From positions 1 through 64,000 of the forward strand of contig JANVFP010000005.1 in assembly GCA_027919835.1 (NCBI GenBank): 64,000 nucleotides of DNA, in the 5' to 3' direction. The position numbers were made by a program, and so were the translations under genes. The stretch's first letter is position 1; every line of letters begins with the position of its first letter. Source of the DNA: Lentinula raphanica. Its lineage: Eukaryota > Basidiomycota > Agaricomycetes > Agaricales > Omphalotaceae. Below, in pieces: positions 11,903 through 26,345 of the stretch. The notes below the pieces were generated by a model that ran no database searches, had not been told where the DNA came from, and was given only the letters and a program-made list of their open reading frames with translations.

Positions 11903-12751
11903 TTATTGCCCCCACTTTATTATTTCTGAAAGGACAGAGCTTCGATCAGCGCCATCCCTTGCAAAGTACTTGTATATCGTGCCTAATGCTCAATCTTGCA
12001 TTTTCTCATGACAAGGATGCTCTCGAAATATGGCGATTCGAGGAATCAGCCGATGTCAAGGAGTAACTACATTTTCAACAAGATCTTCAGATGGGAGCTG
12101 ACGATACTCTTGGGCTGAAAGACAGGACTCGTAAGGGGCCTTGCCAGCCTTACTCAATGTGCACTCTGGCGATCATGGTCTGCGAGAGCATGACTGGTGC
12201 TCGAATGGAGCACTTACGGTGTATGATGCTGCGAGTAGTCTGAAATTGCTAGCCTCAATACGCAATGCAGGTTGCAATGAGTACTTATCCAGCAGTGCTA
12301 ATAACTGTGGCATCATTGACTGCGCCACCACATTGTAACCATAAGTTGGTCTTCATGAGGGGGCTCCATGACGCAATGGAATCTGTCCATATATATAGCG
12401 CGACTTCCTTTGTGCAGACATCCACCATCGCAGTCTCTGCCTGACCTTAACAGACACCTTCATGGCAATACGATCCGAAGATATACTGATCATCATCGTT
12501 GGTTTTCACGATCATTTCAGTGTTCATGACAGCCTTCTGACTCTGTTGCATATGACAGTGCGCGATTATCCTACCCCCCGTTGCTGTCTTCTTATTGAAA
12601 CGGCCTGTCTCGGATATCCTCATTAACATCCTACTCACCTTCTTCGTCTTTTGGATCGGTGGGATTATACATGCTCTATATTTGTGGAATGAAAAGAAGA
12701 AAGCTTGGTTCTAAGGAGGCCATCACAGCAACCCCAAACTAACGGAATATT
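11903..12751. other. Intergenic, CIN1 to tRNA-Ala
   Basis: No coding sequence is supported; the only open frames are short and lack splice or compositional support. The stretch probably holds the CIN1 3' UTR and tRNA 5' flank. Confidence 0.6.
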
Positions 12752-12836
12752 GGGCACATGGTGTAGTTGGTTATCACATCCGCTTAGCAGGTTCTGTTGT
12801 TGCGGGGGGTGCTGGGTTCAATTCCCAGTGTGTCCA
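12752..12836 (+). tRNA. tRNA-Ala(AGC) with 11-nt intron
   Basis: Full cloverleaf: the acceptor stem GGGCACA pairs with TGTGTCC and includes G3:U70, the alanine identity pair. The anticodon stem TCCGC/GCGGG holds the loop TTAGCA+T with anticodon AGC at 12786-12788. The T arm is CTGGG-TTCAATT-CCCAG and the discriminator is A. An intron (12790-12800) lies after position 37, the canonical eukaryotic site. The mature length is 74 nt before CCA addition. Confidence 0.95.
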
Positions 12837-12859
12837 TAAAGATTCTATTGGTCTTTCAC

Positions 12860-12867
12860 TTTTTTTT
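12860..12867 (+). terminator. Pol III T-run terminator of tRNA-Ala
   Basis: Eight consecutive T residues start 24 nt after the tRNA 3' end, the usual RNA polymerase III stop. Confidence 0.8.
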
Positions 12868-12909
12868 GATCTTGCTTCATGAGTTTGTGGTTATGAGTTT
12901 GTATTTATG

Positions 12910-15900
12910 CTAATGGACTCGATCTCTAATCATCATCTGATGGGATACAATTTGTAGTGCAAAGCTGTCCTCCTCGTCACCCTCAGACAAGACAAAATTC
13001 CAGCCGATGCAGACCTCTGCCTCGTCCATGTTCTTGCGTCTATTTTTCTGTCCTGTTTGACCAAGTTCAAACATCAGCACGTCCAAGATATCGTCAGTGA
13101 CTTCAGGCGTCTTGTGTTTCAGTTCTGCTTGCACGCCGAGATATACCAAAGCAGAACTACTTCCACTTTGTACTGTCTCTCTAGAGGAGTCTCCAACTTC
13201 ACCCAGATATAATACATCATATACTACCTCCGCTTGACCTTCAGAGGGAAAGAAAGTATATGCACGTTGCGGATCGAGCAGCAACAGGGCAGGCATGATG
13301 ACTGTAGGTGTTTGTATGGGGACAGGCGGACCTCGATTTAGGTTAGAAGAAGTGGAGGAGTCGCGATTCATGGCAGACATTGAACTAGCAAAGTGTGATG
13401 CGAAAATATGTGTTGGACTTTCGTTAATGAATTTGCCAGATGATGCTTTGGGGAGAATGACAGAACAGGAAAATATTGCGTTGGGAGCATAAGCGTGAGC
13501 GAGACTCGCCCGGTCATATTCCCAAGAATTGATGTATCTGCAAGAGCGATAGAGAGTTAGGGGACATTCAAGTCAAAGAGAGAAGCCAAATACCGTCGAA
13601 GAAAGGCGATTGCCAATCCTTCCATCCTAGCTTTCTCAGCCAAGTTTACTGCCGATCGTTCCGTGGAAGAAGGTCCGATAACACTGAAAGATCCGAGGTC
13701 TAATGTGCGTGCTTCAAGTATTTGCTCTGCTTCCAAAGCGGGAGGACGTCGTTGACTACTTCTTTTGAGTTCGGGATGGTCTGTGAAATTGACGGATTCG
13801 AACGAACGCTTCTTCGACATGTGTTCTTGAGATGTAAGTCTACCTTCCATGTCTGTATTACTGAGCTCATGGTTGAGAACAAGCTCATCTTGAACCTGTA
13901 TCTCTTCTTCCGTATCACCTGCATCATCTACATCGATGAAACTGCTCCATACCGCATCGCCATCGAATTCTATGATGTCTGCATGGGGATCTGCAGGCGA
14001 CTTGCCTTTATTCACTGGGAAAGCTTGGTGGAGAGGATATCCATTCACACCTCGAACAACATCTCCTTTGCTGGGTTTGATACTCGAAGTTGATTGATCA
14101 GCTTGCAAGGTATCGGAAATATCAGCAAGATCGGACGTTGACGTATCGTCAATCTCGTCGACGGTGAGGTCGATGATGTCCAACTCTAGAGGCAAAGCGA
14201 GGGGTTTAGGTTCAGAGGGTGATTGGAAAGTTGATATCTCTGGCTGAGGCTCAGACTTGACCTGCGAACCATCGTCCGTCATCGATATCAGGTCATCGAA
14301 TATGGTCCTCTTGTGAGCTTCCTTTCCTAGTCTCGTCTGTGAATGCGTTGCCTTTTTCCTGCCCTTGGCTTCGAGCACTCTACCGCCTGCAGTCCCTTTG
14401 TCGTCACGGAGAACACTCCTAACCCAATCTATACAAAGCCCATCGTCTCTCCACAGAACCCTTTGAGGTATCAACCCCTTCGCTCGAAGCTCGGCACACG
14501 CGCGTTGCGTATACTCGGAGCGTGCAGTGTTGTAGTGTGGGTTTGCTACTAACCGAGAGCTTGCTAATGAAGATGAGGATGTAGAGGCGGAGGTTCCATT
14601 TTCGTGAAATTTGCGGCAAGAGGGAGGAATTGGATGATATCGTTCGGTACCAGAGGGTCGATCTTGAGCTGGTGCGAAATCAGGAAGTTCGAGGTCAAAC
14701 GGCTCATCTTTGACAGATAAGGTCGAGGTAGCTGGTGTGACAGAAGCATTCTTGTTCGCATCGTTGGGATAGGTTATGGATGATATACCCGAGGGGGAAC
14801 GACGGTTAGGGGAGGAAGATGGGTATACGAGTTCAGCATCGATATCACTCGACTCGAGTTTGACTTTGGTGTCAAAAAAGGTGTCGCGTTGCCTCTGATC
14901 ATAGTTCGTGCCGTCAAGTAACTCATCGACTGAGCCCTCCTCAACGACACGATCATTTGGTTCCATGATTTCTGGTGCTAGACTCGGTGATTCGTCCGGT
15001 ATAATCTCCGAAACTTGTCGCTCTCGATTATCTGTTGTCTCCGCCTTTCGCCGTTTGGTCTTCCAAGGCCCCGCGGGAAGGTGTCTATAATTTGTCTTCT
15101 CAGAGTTTCGCGTTCCACTGTTCTCACTGGACAATGGCGAGATACTCATTGACGAAGACGAAGATAGAGATAAAGATACAGCGGGATCTGGGCTCGGTGG
15201 TTTTCTACGCTTTTGCGGGATGATCTTCTGATTGTTGAGAGCTTTATTTAACGCAGCGGAAGGTAGACGATGGGGTGTGGACTGTTTATCCTGAGGGGGA
15301 CCAAACGGCGAAAGGCTTGAACTAGATGCTGAAGATTGAGCATGTGGTTGTGTTGAGGTTACTGATGAATTATGGCCTGCGAATCCTCGATCTCTTCCTT
15401 TCCAGTTTCCTCTCCCTGCCCAAGCACCAGGTCTGAGTCTCCCACCGCGAAGGCCTCGTCCTCCAGTCCCCCTGAAGCTCACTGCAGTTGAACTCGTCGT
15501 CGTCGACAGCACTTTCGGCACACCAGGTGTTATCGTAGTCTTCACACCAGTGAAACCCTCATTTGGCTGTAAATCCTCAGCATGTGGAAGAACATTCCGG
15601 TTATATGTGACCTGTTTCTGTTTCGCGTAGTGATTGTGTCCGAGAGGCCGCTGGAAGGTCTGATGCAGAATACGTTTGTATGCTACCAGATAGGAGATTA
15701 ATCGTGAGTTTTGCTCACCTTGGGGTTATCTCTGGTTTGATTGCTGGTGCCGAGATTCGTGGATGCCTGATTGCTTTGGCTTCCACTCGCGATAAGACTG
15801 TTGCGATTTGAGATGGACTCCGTAGGTCGCAGACGGGGTTTATTAGGCTATATGCATACATTTAGAACGCTTCCCTATATTGAAAAACCCAAAGGCATCG

Positions 15901-16385
15901 CTCACGAGATGGTTCATCCTACCTCCGCGTCCTTGAATAACTGGATTGGTATTGGGCTCTCTGAGTTGTCGAATACTGGCGTAGGGGTTTAGCCCTTGTT
16001 GGAAGTTTGCATCTTGATACATTCCGCTCTGGGATACGCGTTCCATATCTTTGTACTTGTGAGAGTCCGCCTATATTAATGTGATCAAGATTTTGGAAAG
16101 ACAGACAAGGAGATCACACACAACCGTGCCTTCACTTATCCGTCCATTCACTGGCCATGTTCTATTAACGCTATCGTTATATCCACCCTCTGGTGCTCTG
16201 TTGCCAGAATTAGAGTATGGAGTCCATGTTGTTCGTGAGGGATTCCGGGTGTTGTTCTGGCTCGATGAACTAAGATTATTATTGTTGGTTGCGTATCCAG
16301 AAGAACTTTGATTGGCGCCAGATTTCCAGCTTTTTCCTTTGGTTTTCCAGTGGGCAAAGCTTTGATTCGACTCCGACTGGCTCAT
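12910..16385 (-). CDS. RG-rich protein with C-terminal NTF2-like domain, unknown function
   Basis: Five exons read on the minus strand: 16385 to about 16122-16125 (donor ambiguous by one codon), 16070-15906, 15847-15719, 15659-13594, 13537-12910; about 1082 aa. The first 185 residues are rich in S, N, Q, G and Y. A run of RG/GR pairs follows (about 245-285), then a long acidic Ser-rich stretch containing the segment VLWRDDGLCIDW (about 590). The last 210 residues resemble the NTF2-like domain of mRNA export factors: FLRRYINSWEYDRASLAHAY, then AIFSCSVI, a long loop, a YDVLYLG strand and final IVSHQMMIRD. An RNA-binding or mRNP role is inferred from RG content plus NTF2 fold; I recognise no named orthologue. 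The gene is divergent from the dioxygenase at 16687. Confidence 0.75.
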
Positions 16386-16505
16386 GAGGATATACGAGCG
16401 AAGGTGTGGAAGGGAAGCTGAGCTCAAGGTGTGAATAGTTGGACGTCAAGTTGAGGGACGCAGACTAAAGTTTGTAGAAAGTTTAACCCACGTGCTGACC
16501 GGCGC

Positions 16506-16523
16506 TTATCTTTTTATCTTATC
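16506..16523. promoter_or_regulatory. Cluster of three GATA-factor sites
   Basis: Three TTATC motifs (GATAA on the minus strand) start at 16506, 16514 and 16519 in the 301-bp divergent promoter. Fungal GATA factors bind clustered sites of this kind. An E-box-like CACGTG is at 16489-16494. Confidence 0.4.
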
Positions 16524-16630
16524 TTGGCGTTTATTTCCCGTTGATAGCCACGGCCCAGAATAACTTTTCAGTTCCTCTCCTAAAGCTCACAACATATGTG
16601 GGAGAAACACATTGTAATTATGTGTTTTCA

Positions 16631-16652
16631 ATTGGTCAAACCAGGTATATAA
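16631..16652 (+). promoter_or_regulatory. CCAAT and TATA elements of the dioxygenase gene
   Basis: ATTGG (inverted CCAAT) at 16631-16635 is followed by TATATAA at 16646-16652, 35 bp before the ATG at 16687. The spacing suits a core promoter with a short leader. Confidence 0.45.
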
Positions 16653-16686
16653 GTGGCCTTAGGTTGGTAAGAACTACTACCACAAC

Positions 16687-18147
16687 ATGTCTTCCTCTTT
16701 CTTTCGCCCTATGTCCTCTGGTAGAATGATTAACTCGTTGAACAGACGGATCATCGACAGAAAAGCTACTTTGTTATCCACGTCTTGCTCTTCCTACCGC
16801 TACTTGACCACCGCAATCCTGAACGACGACTCCATCACTATCCCAAGTCTTGGCAATACCACTTTCCCCTACATCTGGCTTCGAGACTCGTGTACTTCAC
16901 CGCAAAGCAAACATCCAGAAACGACACAGAAATTACACTCGTCCACTGATTTCGATGTTGATATCCGACCGAAGGCGGTGAAGATCGTCGAGAATGGAGA
17001 TTCAGAAGAAGAGAAAGGCATTCATATAGAGTGGCCAGACGGACATATCTCCTTCTTCCGCGAATCGTTCTTGAAACGACATTCCACGAAGGAGTCTCTT
17101 GCCAGCTTCCGCAAAGACGTTGAGGCCGAGACGTGGGATAGAGAAGATTTACAGAACAGCAGGGATTTATTTCTACATCATGACGAAATCCAGACACCAG
17201 CAGGGCTACTCAGGGCTATTGACCAATTGTGTCGGTATGGATTGCTCTTCGTGGTACGTATCAAGGCTGATCAAAGAGACAAAACCGCTGCTAACAAACT
17301 TCTCTGCTACCAGAAAAGTGTTCCAACTGATGCCAAACCCGTCGATCGTCCATTATCTGATTTGGCACTGAGATTTTCTAGCGAAATTCGAGAAACCTTC
17401 TATGGTCGTATATTCAATGTGCAGAACAAAAACTCCGAGAACATTGCATATACCAACCTCAAGCTTGGCTTACACATGGACTTGCTCTATTTTGAACACC
17501 CTCCTCGATATCAGATTCTCCATTGCATTCGTAACAGAGTCCAAGGCGGATCGTCGATCTTCAGCGATTCATTTCATGCCGCCAAATTGCTGAAAAGTTT
17601 CTATCCGGAGGATTACGATATATTGACGAAAACACCCGTCCCTTTCGAATATATGTATGGAAATCATCATCTCCACGCCTCTCATCCTACTATCGAGGAA
17701 GATCGATATAACCCCGCGCTGCAGTGTCCGCCCATTAAATGCATCAACCACGGCCCACCATTCCAAGCTCCACTCCTGCTCAGTTCGAACTCGAGTTCCC
17801 CTTTGTCTACCAAGCTATCCCCGTCGTCATCATCGTCAGCACTTCGTCGCTTCTACCTCGCTCTGGGACGCTTCGCCAATTTGGTCAATAGCCCCGAGCA
17901 TACATATGAATATACATTGCAGGAGGGAGACGCTGTGATCTTTGATAATCGCCGAGCATTGCATGCAAGGACGGCGTTCCGGAATATAGAGTCGGATAAC
18001 GAGCGGGGCCAACAATCTGGCTCCGATAAAGGGCAGGAAATGGATATCAGTCGCTGGCTACAGGGATGCTATTTTGAAGGCGATACGATGAAGGATAGAG
18101 GAAGGGTGTTAAGAGCGACAAGAGAGAGCGAGAGAGATTCAATTTGA
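16687..18147 (+). CDS. Gamma-butyrobetaine/trimethyllysine dioxygenase-like protein
   Basis: Fe(II)/2-oxoglutarate dioxygenase of the GBBH family, which hydroxylates butyrobetaine or trimethyllysine in carnitine synthesis. Two exons, 16687-17253 and 17314-18147, give 466 aa. The 60-nt intron is in frame and stop-free but has GTACGT/CAG borders, and removing it restores LLFVKSVP, the family consensus. The N-terminus is Ser/Arg-rich without acidic residues, typical of a mitochondrial presequence. The N-terminal GBBH domain shows YIWLRDSC. Iron ligands are H243 and D245 (GLHMDL) with H406 (ALHAR), and R408 would bind 2-oxoglutarate. Which of the two carnitine enzymes it is cannot be decided from sequence alone. 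Confidence 0.88.
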   Translation: MSSSFFRPMSSGRMINSLNRRIIDRKATLLSTSCSSYRYLTTAILNDDSITIPSLGNTTFPYIWLRDSCTSPQSKHPETTQKLHSSTDFDVDIRPKAVKIVENGDSEEEKGIHIEWPDGHISFFRESFLKRHSTKESLASFRKDVEAETWDREDLQNSRDLFLHHDEIQTPAGLLRAIDQLCRYGLLFVVRIKADQRDKTAANKLLCYQKSVPTDAKPVDRPLSDLALRFSSEIRETFYGRIFNVQNKNSENIAYTNLKLGLHMDLLYFEHPPRYQILHCIRNRVQGGSSIFSDSFHAAKLLKSFYPEDYDILTKTPVPFEYMYGNHHLHASHPTIEEDRYNPALQCPPIKCINHGPPFQAPLLLSSNSSSPLSTKLSPSSSSSALRRFYLALGRFANLVNSPEHTYEYTLQEGDAVIFDNRRALHARTAFRNIESDNERGQQSGSDKGQEMDISRWLQGCYFEGDTMKDRGRVLRATRESERDSI

Positions 18148-21272
<3,125 letters not shown>

Positions 21273-21724
21273 TGCTTGCGAGTACAACGATTTTCGGATA
21301 TGTTCTTCGGTCTCTTCTTTCCCCGTACAATTTGCAGCTCCTGTTGCCCTTCAAGTTCCTCTCCGCGCGCGAATTTTGTATTTATGACATACATAATGGT
21401 GCCTCGAATTGAAATAGAAAAGAAATACTTCATAACATTCTGTATTGCGAGGGAGACTAAAAGTACTCAAATGTACTTAACACCAACTGCTTAGACTTGG
21501 CTTAGACGTTTTCATGGACGTAGTCATACTCTACTAGGTCCTGGTGTAGTCTACACATAACAGTACAAAACCTGCATCACTTTCATCTAAGGGATTTGCG
21601 AATCGATTCGTGGTATTAGCAAGAGACACAAATTGACAGTGAGAGGCTGAGTGAACTCTGAAAGAATGGCTGACTGGCTGCCGGAATTTCGATTCCAACT
21701 GATGTAAGAGGTTATCGATATCTG
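21273..21724. other. Intergenic, SEC23 to secreted orphan
   Basis: AT-rich, with no supported gene; convergent 3' ends face each other here. Confidence 0.6.
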
Positions 21725-22465
21725 TTACCTAGTCCTACTTGAGCCCATCCACGCCTTCAACCTTTCTTTGAGCGATGACTTGGTGGTTTTCCCTACAGAA
21801 ATCATACTGTTATTAGCCCATTTGGTAATCAAGTCGTTGAAGCGTATCAATAACACACCTGAGGTAACCACTTTACCTTGTTTGATCTTCACCATCCTGT
21901 TCGTTTTCGTATCCAAGAAGTATCCATTCAAGGAATTCGGATCCCGATACGTGAATGTCCATGCAAACACTCCCTGATACACATATTCATGGTTGTTGAT
22001 ATTGAACTGAATCATGAATTGCTCATCGGGGCTGTTCTTATCGACAGGGCTGTCCTGTAAAGGATAGAGTGACTTATCCACGTCCAATCTGATCTCCCAC
22101 TTCACATCTTTCTCTGGACTTTGTGTGACCAAATGGTCTCGAGCAACCTGTAACATTTGTCTGATCGCCTCAATGGCAGTTTCCCGACTAGGTGATGCGC
22201 GCGCACGGGCAACACGCTCAGAATATGAATCGCCAAGCCCAAGGATGCGCATCAATTTCAGAGTTGCAACCACGGTCGGCCGCACAGTGGCTGTTGTCGA
22301 TGGTGGAACACCAGAGCTAACAGCAGTAACTGCTCCAGGGGAAGCACTAACTGCATTGGGTAGGATGTTCAAGGCTGATGGATGTGGCAACGCTGTAGTG
22401 AATGCAGTGCTGAGAAGAAGGAAAGCACCCATCAAGGAAGACGAGTAGAACCTGAAGCAGAGCAT
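21725..22465 (-). CDS. Secreted protein of unknown function
   Basis: Single open frame of 246 aa from ATG 22465. The first 25 residues form a signal peptide (short basic start, hydrophobic core MGAFLLLSTAF, then ALPHP). The mature part has a Ser/Thr/Ala/Pro segment, a KLMRILGLGDSYSERV helix and a C-terminal region with FAWTFTYRDP. No cysteine follows the signal peptide, so it is not a Cys-rich effector type. I recognise no family. A GTGTGT...AACAG pair near the 3' end could be an intron, but removing it would shift the frame. Confidence 0.6.
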   Translation of the reverse strand: MLCFRFYSSSLMGAFLLLSTAFTTALPHPSALNILPNAVSASPGAVTAVSSGVPPSTTATVRPTVVATLKLMRILGLGDSYSERVARARASPSRETAIEAIRQMLQVARDHLVTQSPEKDVKWEIRLDVDKSLYPLQDSPVDKNSPDEQFMIQFNINNHEYVYQGVFAWTFTYRDPNSLNGYFLDTKTNRMVKIKQGKVVTSGVLLIRFNDLITKWANNSMISVGKTTKSSLKERLKAWMGSSRTR

Positions 22466-22962
22466 TGTCGGTGAGCGTAGACGATGGAATGGATGAAGAT
22501 GTTTGTCGTGGTAGACGTAGTTCGAAGACGAGGTGAACCCGGAAATCGAGTTGTCGGTTTTTGTAAGATTTGAGTGAGATATGCTAGGGGAACACTCAGC
22601 GCTCAGCAGCTAGACTAAGGAGGAAGGAGAACATACTGAGAGATAGAATGAGGGTCGATGGTCCGAGAAACAAAGGTGGGTTTCTTTGACCAGCAAAGAA
22701 AGAGGAAAAAAGATAGTACGAGTGAAGGAGGATGCTCGATGGACGTATGAAAGGAAACAGAGCATATGGGCTCTTTATCAAATATCGCATCGCTTATCTC
22801 ATCGGACGGCCTCCGCTCTGCTCCGCCACCTCTAAAAGACACAGCCAGGGCTCCGTCCTGCTCCGCCTCCAAGTTTCGCGGGTTCTAACTTCAGACACAG
22901 CCAGGCATGGACGGTCAAGAGTGTCTATAGACGCTGTGACACATTTTACACACTGCTATAGT
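22466..22962. other. Intergenic, secreted orphan to F-box gene
   Basis: No gene is supported. Short direct repeats (GACACAGCCAGG, and GCTCCG/CTGCTCCGCC blocks) occur around 22800-22905. Confidence 0.55.
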
Positions 22963-24324
22963 TCAAAAAAACAAAGTAGCATGGTCAATTTTGACAATAC
23001 CCGCCTTACTTGAATGATTCAGTAGAGCAGGTATACGATCCAAGATTTTTCGGTCGAATAATTTTCCATTTTCATACGATGGGCCGTGACCAGAAATAGT
23101 TCGCGTTGTACACCTGAAACATATACTTTCCAACGAACCCAGTGCATGCCGTTTCATGAGAGCATTGTCTAGCTTGACCCAACTATCAGGGTCACGATCT
23201 AGAGGTCCATCGGACGCTCTGGCATTGAAATCGATGCGGATTCCGCGGACTGGGTTAGGAAGCACAGATATGAAGTGGGCGAAATAGGAAACGAGTTGAT
23301 ACTGTTGCGAGCAGTGTAGTGTAAGTTCGGAAGAGACTATGCCTTGCGTGACAGAGATCCTAGCTACAACCAAACATGTTAAATGGTACTTGATGATGGA
23401 CCCTGGTTACTTACCTGGTATATACGAGGTCAATGGATCGAATCGACTCCATGATGATGTTGTAAGGCTATTAGTAGGCCAGCTCAGCATATTTCCTACA
23501 TCCAGAACAATCGAAGTATGTTGCCCTAAACCCTGCCATAGCTGACTTCGGTCTTCCACTTGATTCCTAAAATCTGATAGGAAAGAGGATAACACCGGGG
23601 CCTGGGGAGATTTCAACCCCAATGCGAGAGCGTCGAAAGTGCGCTCGTTTGTCCCTGTCACACAGGCTTTCTCCAACGAGCTTGGGAGGATAAGAGGCAG
23701 CGTCGTGCATTCAGCACGCGTGATTAAGGAATTGAGAGAGCAGTCATGGAGAGCGAGGAAGGTTAAATGAATGCAGGACGTCAGCATGTTTTGGAGCTGC
23801 GCGTATCCGTCTTCGACATAAATAGCCATGTGTTCGATCCGTAATTTTCTCAACTGCTTGCTTAGATATAGCTGGATAGATGTGAGGTGTGCGGGACGTC
23901 CTCGACTGATCCTCAGCTCTGTAAGCAAAGGCAAGCGTTCGAAGATGGACGAAATTGTTACGTCAAGCTCGGCGTGTTCTAAACCCCTAAGCGGCCCTGA
24001 GCATGGACTAAAGTCGAGTCTGCGAACAAATCTTCCGAGGAATGCCGTCTGGGGATTGTCCAGCAAAGTAGCGAATCGGTGCGTGAGTGGAACGTAGTCA
24101 TCTCGTCTGCGCCCGGACCACTTTGACCTTGGAGGATTTGGGACGTCCTTCAGGTCGACTTGTCTGAATATGTAGGGCTGTGCTATGCTTGCGAAATCGC
24201 GGCATAGAAGAGCGACGCTCCGGAGGGAAGATGGGTCATTGACCAAGTGGCTAACGATGAGGTCGGATATCTCATTAGGCAGGCGTTGTTCGAGGTTGAC
24301 TTTGGTGGCGCGGTCGTTATTCAT
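22963..24324 (-). CDS. F-box protein
   Basis: Two exons (24324-23415 and 23363-22963) joined by a GTAAGT/TAG intron give 436 aa. Residues about 11-60 match an F-box (LPNEISDLIVSHLVND, then a C-RDFASIAQPYIFRQ segment), the Skp1-binding module of SCF ubiquitin ligases. The rest contains leucine-spaced strands (LPLLTELRI, LRKLRIEHM, LTFLALHDC) that suggest degenerate leucine-rich repeats for substrate recognition. Agaricomycetes carry large, fast-evolving F-box families, so the target cannot be guessed. Confidence 0.8.
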
Positions 24325-24413
24325 GATGAGTACCTCTGGGCAAAGGGCTCCTCTAGATAGCGGGAATTTTTAGCGGGACACGAGGCACAAGAAGAAACTG
24401 ATGTTGGGCAAAG

Positions 24414-24949
24414 TCAGACTGTGACAAACCTTTTATGCTGTTCAATGGCGATGCAATGCGACCTTCGTGGTCGTAGCAAGTCGTAGCAGCGAGACCAACG
24501 AAGATAGGAGGCAGCCTCGAGGCTCCTCAAGGATGCGGCATCGATGACGATTGGTTGCGTGGCCGGTTTGCTCGGAAAATGACCTGGGGATTGATATATG
24601 TAATCAGACGGCACAGTTTTGATACTCGATACACAGGCTGACACAGGTTGAAGAGAAGAATTTGCCCCTAGCGAAGTAAAGCAAGGAAACGGCCAACATG
24701 AACTGGCCCAGGGAATGATGCAGTGAATGTGTACAGAATCCAGATAGCACGGAGGTCCTTGCAGAAATGATCAAAGGAACGAAGAGACTACATACAAGCT
24801 TCGAGGACTTGTTCATACAACGAATGCGAACCCCGTCCGAACAGTTCTGATAATGTTCTAAGCCATCTTCTTGGAGTTTCCCAAACACCGATAGGGGCTT
24901 GGGGTATTGTATCATGTACTGTGCCGTTGATGCGAATGATAGGATGCAT
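24414..24949 (-). CDS. Possible small protein gene, unrecognised
   Basis: A two-exon model, 24949-24796 and 24583-24414, joins in phase across GTATGT/CCCCAG borders and gives 107 aa starting MHPIIRINGTVHDTIPQ. The 212-nt intron is long for this locus and may hide another exon. The residues look protein-like (Trp- and Leu-spaced helix in exon 1, EAASYLRWSRCYDLLRP in exon 2), but I know no family. It lies head to tail 90 bp upstream of the F-box gene. Confidence 0.35.
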
Positions 24950-26345
24950 ACTCCTTGGTGGACGTTGAGATGGGGTTACGAAATGGATCTATCGAGAACT
25001 CATATACGCATGCCCCCAAGGAACTCGAATCTGAACACCCCTTGCTCGAAATCAAGATGGGCTAGTCCAAACACCATACGATAACCTGCGACGTCGTGTC
25101 ACTAAAATGATGACACGCTTCCTGTTTGAACGCCCATAGTTTGTACGCCGGGGGATGTTTTGAGTCCCGAATGTCGCCGAAGTATGTGTATACGTTGCTC
25201 CCTAGTGTTTGACGTGTTGCTCCCGGATTGCATCAGTTATCCGATTCCAAAATTGAGGTCGCGCGAGCGTGGTTTGGACACGTAGCTCCAGCGCAGTTCC
25301 AGCGCAGACCCCTGGCGCAGCGCTGAGCGTGATGGTAGTAGTACGCCACACGTGCTACGCGCCTTTGATCCTGCTTTTGTGATTGTTAGTATAACAGGAA
25401 CGAACAAGCTGTAGAGAACAAACCGCTCTCTGCTAGAGTCGTCCCAATCGAGTAGTCAGATTGTAAGCTCGAAACAGCTTCGGGTGTCGTTGTTTTCCTG
25501 CCAAGAGGAATCGGACCCATCGACTTGGGTCCTTTTCCCCTCCGCCCCATTCCTGATTATCCCGTATTCTGTGGCAAAAATAACGCGTAGAGTAGTAGGC
25601 CCGGTGTTCCGAGTACATACAATATGATGTACAGAATCATGGATTGCCACTGGAGTTGGCGTTTGTTCCCGGCTCCCTCGCTCAGAGACAATCAACACTG
25701 TGTAATGTGTCTGACAAACTTGCTTTTGACTCGGACTATACAGGACTTTGAATCTTGAAAACTTGACGCTCATGATTGTTCTGGGGTAGAGTTTCCAGAC
25801 GTTTACTTGTGATTGAGCTGCGTAAAATTACCTGGAAAGGTAAAAATTCGAGTAGATTGACGCTTACCTCGGAAAGGTCATATCACTAAAACACTGCGAA
25901 CCGCGCCGCTGCTAGGTTTGTGGCATGATAATCTCTCAAAAGAAAGAGAAATGGAACGATTATGTAGAAAGAAAAGCAAGGATTTGTGATATTCGTACGA
26001 TGTGCTTTGAGCTGAGAAAGCTGATTGTCGTGTGAAGACCGACCAAAGCGCGGCAAGTGTTCGGCAAAGAGCCAATACATAATCACAGTCAAATATTTGT
26101 CCCTTTGTGCATACGGCCTTTTAGCCTTCTCTTCCTCTTACCGCCATTTCCTTCGACGTCCTTCTAGATCTCTCCTTCCATTTCCTTCTACTACTCAGAG
26201 TAGTAGTATGTACCTTCTACAGCCTTCGATCCCATATCTCGTCGTCTAATTCCCTACACAGTAACGGCGTCTCTCGATCACGATCGTCATCCTCCACGAC
26301 TATTTAACAACAACCTTCAACTTCAGTCGAAGCTCTATTCCAGCC
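24950..26345. other. Gene-poor stretch, 1.4 kb
   Basis: I can support no gene. A minus-strand open frame at 25456-25773 has no homology I recognise and no splice partners. The right end is the promoter of the gene at 26346. The stretch may contain decayed sequence. Confidence 0.5.

Noticed and set aside
25349..25354. CACGTG hexamers as a shared regulatory theme
   Set aside because: The hexamer also occurs in gene-free sequence here and inside coding exons, so its presence upstream of several genes is not informative.
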